Below are positions 23,073 to 27,138 of a stretch of 27,138 nt of DNA, in pieces (positions within the stretch are counted from its first letter, which is position 1; each line of letters opens with the position of its first letter). This DNA is from Bacillota bacterium (GTDB lineage: Bacteria > Bacillota > Clostridia > Oscillospirales > Ethanoligenentaceae). A program made the translations under genes and the position numbers. The stretch lies in the NCBI GenBank assembly GCA_023391535.1, contig JAEWAU010000076.1, positions 1-27,138 on the forward strand. Direction: 5' to 3'. The notes beneath the pieces are model-generated. The model searched no databases and was not told the origin of the DNA. It worked only from the letters and a program-made list of their open reading frames with translations.

Positions 23073-25118
23073 TTACCGGCGCAGCATCAGCAGCAGCGCG
23101 GGAACGGCACACAGCGCCTGAAATTCCAGCACCTGCAGGGGAGAAAGCGGCGCGGCGGCAAACAGCACGGCGCACGCCGCGGCGGCCGCGCCCGCAAAGG
23201 CCAGAGCCGTCTGGACAGCCGCCTGCGCGCACAAGGTTCCGCGCAGGCGCACGCTCAGGCACACCGCCGAAATCAGCCCCTGCAGCCCGGAAAACGCCAA
23301 GCCCGCATCGCGTACGGGCAGACCCTCGCGGTCCAGAAGCCGCATTTCCCGCGCGCCGAGCATCGTCCCCGCGCTCGCCGGCAGGCCGAACCGTTCCTCC
23401 AGCATCAGGGGGTTCACGTTGGGGTCGGTGGAAGAAACGAGAGCATAGATGCCGGCCCGGTTCAGGCTCCGCAGCAGCGCGGCCTCCGTTTCGCCGCCCT
23501 CGTAATCCAGAATAAACATATCGCAGAGCTGCCCGTTCACGGCTAAATAGAGGACGCTCTGCCCGTTCTCGGTATGGCGCAGCTCCTGTTCCCGCGCCGG
23601 AACCTCCACGGCGTGGTGCCGCATCAGGCGGCGGCTGCCCAAAAGCACTTCTTTTCCGTCCACCGCCGCGAGCAGGCCGCACTCATCCTCGTAGGCGACC
23701 CGGCACGGCAGCGGCGAAACCCGGCTGCCCGCGCCGGAGCCTGCGCCGCTGGCTGCGACGCCGTCAGCTACGATGCCGAAGAACGCCTCCGCCAACGGGC
23801 TTTGGCCCTCGGCGGAAACGCTGGCCGCGGTGAGCACCGAGGCGGCCAGATCGTGCTTTCCGTAAGATTTCACGCCAAGCATCCGAATGCTGCCCTTCGG
23901 GAAAAGCTGTGTCGCTTCCACCGCCACGGCATCCGCTCCGCCGAAGCGGACGATCTCGCCGTACCCCGCGAGGAACGCCCCGCGTTTGGCCAGAAATTTT
24001 CCGGTGCGGAAAAACGGAACGGATGCGCCCGCCTCGAACAGCAGCGGCGAGGCGATGCAGCACACCCCGGCGAACGCGCCCGCCGCGTCCGCAAGGCCGC
24101 GTTGCAGCAGCAGCACGTCCGCAAGCGCGGCAGCAAGCCCGCCGAGCAGCGCCGCCAAAGCGAGTGCGCGGCCCGCACGGTCCGCCGGCGTGGGCGCGTA
24201 AAGGCGCCGCGCATCGGCGCAGATGGTTTTGCCCTTCCGCTGCGCCACAACGGCGGGGGTGCCGTCAAACGGCTTGCAGACCTCCGCCGCAATTTCCGGC
24301 TTCAGCTCCGCGGCGGCCAGAAAGCCGTTTTCCTCCAACGTTTCCCGAACGCGCAGGGCCCTGCGCACGCGCGCCACATGGAACAGCTTGCCGAAGTAGT
24401 TCAGCGCCAGGCACGCTCCGGCGCTCGCGGTAAAACCTACATAGGATGCCCGCCCCGCCGGCAGCCCGAAGCCTGCGGCCAGCAGCGACGCATAGAAGGC
24501 GAGCGAAGCGACGCTGTCCACATCAGGGCGCATCGTGAACAGGCTGCCGATGCCCAAAAACGCAACCGAATAGCCCACGGCTCCTTCGGCCAGCAGCAGG
24601 AGCAGCGAAGCCGCCAGAATCCCGGTTTTCCCGCCCGCCGTGCCGGGGTTTACGGCCGCGGGAAGCGAAAAGCCCGCCGCGGGCGCAAGGGCCAGGAACA
24701 GCAGCGCCGCCGCAAAAATCAGGCACAGCACGCAGCGCACGCACAGCCGCCGCAGAATCTCCCCCTGCCCGGCGGCCGTTTCCCCTTCCTCGTCCCCCGC
24801 GTCCGGCGCGGAGGCGTCCGAAGCGGAGTCGTTCGGCGCGGAGCCGCCCGGCGCGGCGGTTTCTTTGCCGTCCGCCGAATTTCGGCTTTCCTGCCTCTTT
24901 TTCGGCACGGAACGCGCAGGCGGTTCCTCCCGCACATCCAGCGCGGGAGCCCCGCCGGGACGCGATGTTTTTTCCGCAGCTTCTCTTACCGGCGGCATTG
25001 GCTCCTGCCGTTCTGCCGCCGCGCGAAGGGGGGGCTTTTCCAGAATCTCCTGCTCCCACGCGTCCACCGCCTGCTGCACACGGCCCCGGGCGGGCTCTTT
25101 TTCGTTCTGATGATCCAT
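23073..25118 (-). CDS. Membrane protein resembling a P1B-type ATPase that has lost its catalytic residues
   Basis: 681 residues. Residues 1-120 are polar and probably disordered, with an acidic end (DEEGETAAGQGE). Membrane segments fall at about 125-150, 167-192, 205-240, 315-335, 345-370 and, at the C terminus, 610-680. The segment 350-405 aligns by eye with helix 6 and the phosphorylation site of heavy-metal ATPases: GVCCIASPLLFEAG stands where CPC-A-L-G-L-A-T-P is expected, KFLAKRGAFLAGYGEIV matches the usual AKRGILIKGGEALE stretch, and VEATQLF (400-406) replaces DKTGTLT. The N-domain HP pair is QSP (439-441), and TGDN is SSTDPN (562-567). Transport by phosphorylation therefore looks impossible. 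ATG 25118 has GGAAG close by and lies 20 bases after rlmB. Its function is unknown; a sensor or scaffold is a guess. Confidence 0.7.
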   Translation of the reverse strand: MDHQNEKEPARGRVQQAVDAWEQEILEKPPLRAAAERQEPMPPVREAAEKTSRPGGAPALDVREEPPARSVPKKRQESRNSADGKETAAPGGSAPNDSASDASAPDAGDEEGETAAGQGEILRRLCVRCVLCLIFAAALLFLALAPAAGFSLPAAVNPGTAGGKTGILAASLLLLLAEGAVGYSVAFLGIGSLFTMRPDVDSVASLAFYASLLAAGFGLPAGRASYVGFTASAGACLALNYFGKLFHVARVRRALRVRETLEENGFLAAAELKPEIAAEVCKPFDGTPAVVAQRKGKTICADARRLYAPTPADRAGRALALAALLGGLAAALADVLLLQRGLADAAGAFAGVCCIASPLLFEAGASVPFFRTGKFLAKRGAFLAGYGEIVRFGGADAVAVEATQLFPKGSIRMLGVKSYGKHDLAASVLTAASVSAEGQSPLAEAFFGIVADGVAASGAGSGAGSRVSPLPCRVAYEDECGLLAAVDGKEVLLGSRRLMRHHAVEVPAREQELRHTENGQSVLYLAVNGQLCDMFILDYEGGETEAALLRSLNRAGIYALVSSTDPNVNPLMLEERFGLPASAGTMLGAREMRLLDREGLPVRDAGLAFSGLQGLISAVCLSVRLRGTLCAQAAVQTALAFAGAAAAACAVLFAAAPLSPLQVLEFQALCAVPALLLMLRR

Positions 25119-25138
25119 CTTTCTTCCAGCCACCCTTG

Positions 25139-25909
25139 TTATTGATGCGCCGCGGCCTGCCTGCGCCGCACGACCTCGTACATCAGAATACCCGCCGCAA
25201 CCGAAGCGTTGAGCGAGGATATTTTGCCCTTCATCGGCAGGGAAACGAGAAAATCGCATTTTTCGCGCAAAAGCCGCGAGATGCCGAAGCCCTCGGAACC
25301 GATCACCAGCGCGCAGCCGCCCGAAAAATCCGTTTCAAAGGCGGGCGCGCCGGACATATCCGCCCCGTAGATCCAGATGTTTTTGGCTTTGAGCTCGTCC
25401 ACCGTGGCGGCGAGATTCGGCACCCGCGCCACCGGCAGGTATTCGAGCGCGCCGCACGCCGCCTTCGCCACCGCCATGGTAAGCCCCGCGGCGCCGCGCT
25501 TGGGCAGAATGACCCCGTGCGCTCCCGCCGCCTCGGCGGTGCGGATAACGGCCCCGAGGTTGTGCGGGTCGCTCAGCTCGTCGGCGATGATTAGGAAGGG
25601 CGGCTCGCCCTTGCTTTGTGCGGCGGCAAGGATATCCTCCACCTGCGCGTATTCGTGCGCGGCCGCCACGGCCGCCACGCCCTGGTGGTTCAGCCCGCCG
25701 CACAGCGCGTCGAGCTTCGCGGCGTTCACTTCCTTCACCGGCACTCCGCGCGCGCGGCACAGCGACAGGATGCGCGACACCGGCGCCCCCGTGCCGCCCC
25801 GCACCATCATCACGCTTTCCATGGGGTGCCCCGCGCGCAGGGCCTCCAGCACGGCGTTGCGCCCCGCTATCAAACCCTCGGCTTGCTGTTCGCGTTTATC
25901 TTCAAACAT
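25139..25909 (-). CDS. rlmB: 23S rRNA (guanosine-2'-O)-methyltransferase RlmB / TrmH family
   Basis: SPOUT methyltransferase of 256 residues that uses S-adenosylmethionine to methylate a ribose of rRNA (G2251 of 23S rRNA in E. coli RlmB). An N-terminal RNA-binding domain (about 1-95; AGRNAVLEALRAG, NHQGVAAVAA) precedes the knotted catalytic domain. Motif 1 is SDPHNLGAVIRTAEAAG (about 113-129), motif 2 ALVIGSEGFGIS (about 200-211), motif 3 LPMKGKISSLNASVAAGILMYE (about 223-244). Length matches the family. The ATG at 25909 follows AGAGAGG at five bases. The downstream P-type-ATPase-like gene begins 20 bases later and is probably co-transcribed. The exact rRNA target is by similarity. Confidence 0.93.
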   Translation of the reverse strand: MFEDKREQQAEGLIAGRNAVLEALRAGHPMESVMMVRGGTGAPVSRILSLCRARGVPVKEVNAAKLDALCGGLNHQGVAAVAAAHEYAQVEDILAAAQSKGEPPFLIIADELSDPHNLGAVIRTAEAAGAHGVILPKRGAAGLTMAVAKAACGALEYLPVARVPNLAATVDELKAKNIWIYGADMSGAPAFETDFSGGCALVIGSEGFGISRLLREKCDFLVSLPMKGKISSLNASVAAGILMYEVVRRRQAAAHQ

Positions 25910-26041
25910 AGAATCCTCTCTTTGCCGGCTACCGCCGGGAACGGGCGAAGCGGCAAGTTCCCGGTGTTTTCGGTTCCGGCGGGCGTATTTTTACTGAGAT
26001 TGCTTCCTCGCGGAGTCAGTTTTATGGAATAGTTTATGAGT

Positions 26042-26050
26042 ATTATACCA
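26042..26050 (-). promoter_or_regulatory. Extended -10 promoter of rlmB
   Basis: Minus strand TGGTATAAT (26050-26042), a perfect extended -10. No good -35 is visible 17 bases upstream. The leader is about 125 bases; nothing else is recognised between 25910 and 26041. Confidence 0.7.
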
Positions 26051-26094
26051 TAATCGCACACGGAAGAAAATGCCGGGCGGCACACTTGCCCCAC

Positions 26095-26123
26095 AACCGA
26101 ACGGTTGCGCTCCGTGTTATAAT
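26095..26123 (+). promoter_or_regulatory. Probable promoter of the aldo/keto reductase gene with a short dyad
   Basis: -10 TATAAT (26118-26123) with no recognisable -35. AACCG-AA-CGGTT (26095-26106) lies where the -35 would be, suggesting a site for an activator or repressor. Confidence 0.5.
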
Positions 26124-26232
26124 AAAAGCGAAAAAAGGCTGTTCCCGTTCCGCGCGCACCCCGCGAAAACGGTTTCCACCTTCGGAAGCCCTTCGCCGGA
26201 ATGAGGAACGCCCCCAAGGAGGCTGATATCCT

Positions 26233-27075
26233 ATGTCCGCAAACATTCCGGAAATCACGCTCAACGACGGACTGAAGCTCCCGGCAGTGGGCTTCGGCAC
26301 CTTCCGCCTGAACGGCGTGCAGGGCGTGGAAGCCATGCGCCGCGCCGCTGGGGCGGGCTACCGGCTGTTCGACAGCGCGTTCAACTACGAAAACGAGGGC
26401 GCCGTGGGGCGCGCGGTGCGGGAATGCGGCGTGGCGCGCGAAGAGCTGCGGGTCACGTCCAAGCTGCCGGGGCGCCATCACCGGTACGCGGAAGCGCTCG
26501 CCACGGTGGAGGAATCGCTCTTCCGCGCGGGGCTCGACTATTTCGATCTGTACCTCATCCATTGGCCGAACCCGCGCACGGATCTTTACGTGGAGGCGTG
26601 GCAGGCCCTGATCGAGGCCAGAAAGCGCGGTTATGTGCGCTCCATCGGCGTATGCAATTTTCTCCCCGAACACCTGGAGCGTCTGGCGCGCGAAACCGGC
26701 GTGACGCCCAGCGTCAACCAGATCGAGCTGCACCCGTATTTCAGCGAAGAGGCCCTGCGGCGCTTCGACGCGGAGCACGGCATCGCCACGGAATCGTGGA
26801 GCCCGCTCGGGCGCGGGAACAGCCTTCTGAGCGACCCCGCCGTCGCCGCCGTCGCCAAAGCCCACGGCCGGAGCGTCACGCAGGTGATCCTGCGCTGGCA
26901 TATCCAGCTCGGCGCCATCCCGCTGCCCAAGGCGTTTTCGGAGCAGCACCAGAGGGAAAATCTCGCGCTGTTCGATTTCGCCCTCACCGGGGAGGAGATG
27001 GGCCGGCTCAACGCCCTTTCCCGCCCGGACGGCCGCACCTTCGATCAGGACCCCGCGCGCTACGAGGAATTCTGA
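26233..27075 (+). CDS. Aldo/keto reductase
   Basis: NADPH-dependent carbonyl reductase of 280 residues with a TIM-barrel fold, cytoplasmic. The catalytic tetrad D47, Y52, K77 and H110 is complete (LFDSAFNYEN, TSKLPG, YLIHWPNP) and sits at the usual family positions. GVCNFLPEHLERL, PSVNQIELHPYF and SWSPLGRG are standard barrel blocks. The C-terminal IPLPKAFSEQHQREN is the coenzyme-binding segment (usually IPKS...R...N), here with PLPKAFSEQH in place of the common PKS. It is closest to the 2,5-diketo-gluconate reductase-like group, whose members reduce many aldehydes; no specific substrate can be assigned. The ATG at 26233 follows AAGGAGG at ten bases. Single gene with a downstream stem-loop. 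Confidence 0.93.
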   Translation: MSANIPEITLNDGLKLPAVGFGTFRLNGVQGVEAMRRAAGAGYRLFDSAFNYENEGAVGRAVRECGVAREELRVTSKLPGRHHRYAEALATVEESLFRAGLDYFDLYLIHWPNPRTDLYVEAWQALIEARKRGYVRSIGVCNFLPEHLERLARETGVTPSVNQIELHPYFSEEALRRFDAEHGIATESWSPLGRGNSLLSDPAVAAVAKAHGRSVTQVILRWHIQLGAIPLPKAFSEQHQRENLALFDFALTGEEMGRLNALSRPDGRTFDQDPARYEEF

Positions 27076-27104
27076 TATGTTTCACCGATAAACCGATGCC
27101 AAAA

Positions 27105-27138
27105 GGGGCTGCCGCAGATGCCGGAAAGCATCTGCGGC
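27105..27138 (+). terminator. Terminator stem-loop, cut by the window end
   Basis: GCCGCAGATGC (27111-27121) pairs with GCATCTGCGGC (27128-27138) around CGGAAA; GGGGCT before the left arm implies that the right arm continues beyond the window. The AAAA at 27101-27104 suggests a T-run will follow. Confidence 0.75.

Overview
The window is chromosomal DNA, GC-rich by eye, most likely from an anaerobic Bacillota of class Clostridia (Oscillospirales-like is a guess). The reasons are the strong AGGAGG-type ribosome sites, several TTG/GTG starts, TTGACA/TATAAT promoters, desulfoferrodoxin, a ferredoxin-type [FeFe] hydrogenase-like protein, an EAL-HDOD protein and the carboxyspermidine polyamine route. 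No rRNA, tRNA, CRISPR array, phage or transposase was seen. Coding density is high and most neighbours are convergent or divergent pairs separated by clear stem-loop terminators.

Layout. 44-1423 (-): two-gene threonine/serine exporter (ThrE split). 2126-3334 (+): O-antigen-ligase-like membrane protein. 3450-4658 (-): EAL-HDOD signalling protein. 5132-7489 (+): carboxy(nor)spermidine dehydrogenase and decarboxylase (nspC), an operon behind a near-consensus promoter and a hairpin-rich leader. 7591-8245 (-): desulfoferrodoxin, preceded by an unrecognised 45-residue ORF with its own promoter and dyad. 8512-10341 (-): typA/bipA. 10824-11897 (+): butanediol-dehydrogenase-like MDR enzyme. 12076-16829 (-): iadA-cphB-cphA, a compact cyanophycin synthesis and degradation operon. 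17240-18172 (-): membrane-anchored CHAP hydrolase. 18323-19186 (-): PPK2 polyphosphate kinase. 19555-20100 (+): YfcE-type phosphoesterase. 20147-21436 (-): group-B-like [FeFe] hydrogenase. 21581-22945 (-): an uninterrupted gamma-carbonic-anhydrase-like + double GNAT fusion. 23073-25118 (-): a P1B-ATPase-like membrane protein whose catalytic motifs are all altered. 25139-25909 (-): rlmB. 26233-27075 (+): aldo/keto reductase, followed by a terminator cut by the window end.

How they fit. The storage theme is strongest: cyanophycin (nitrogen/carbon; CphA makes it, CphB cuts it to beta-Asp-Arg, IadA splits the dipeptide) lies 1.5 kb from PPK2 (polyphosphate), and the polyamine pair draws on aspartate semialdehyde. 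The least explained items are the pseudo-P-type ATPase, the carbonic-anhydrase/GNAT fusion, the 45-residue ORF, and three tandem mini-hairpins with compensating base changes between iadA and cphB. Identifications rest on reading motifs and translated sequence by eye; no database search was possible.
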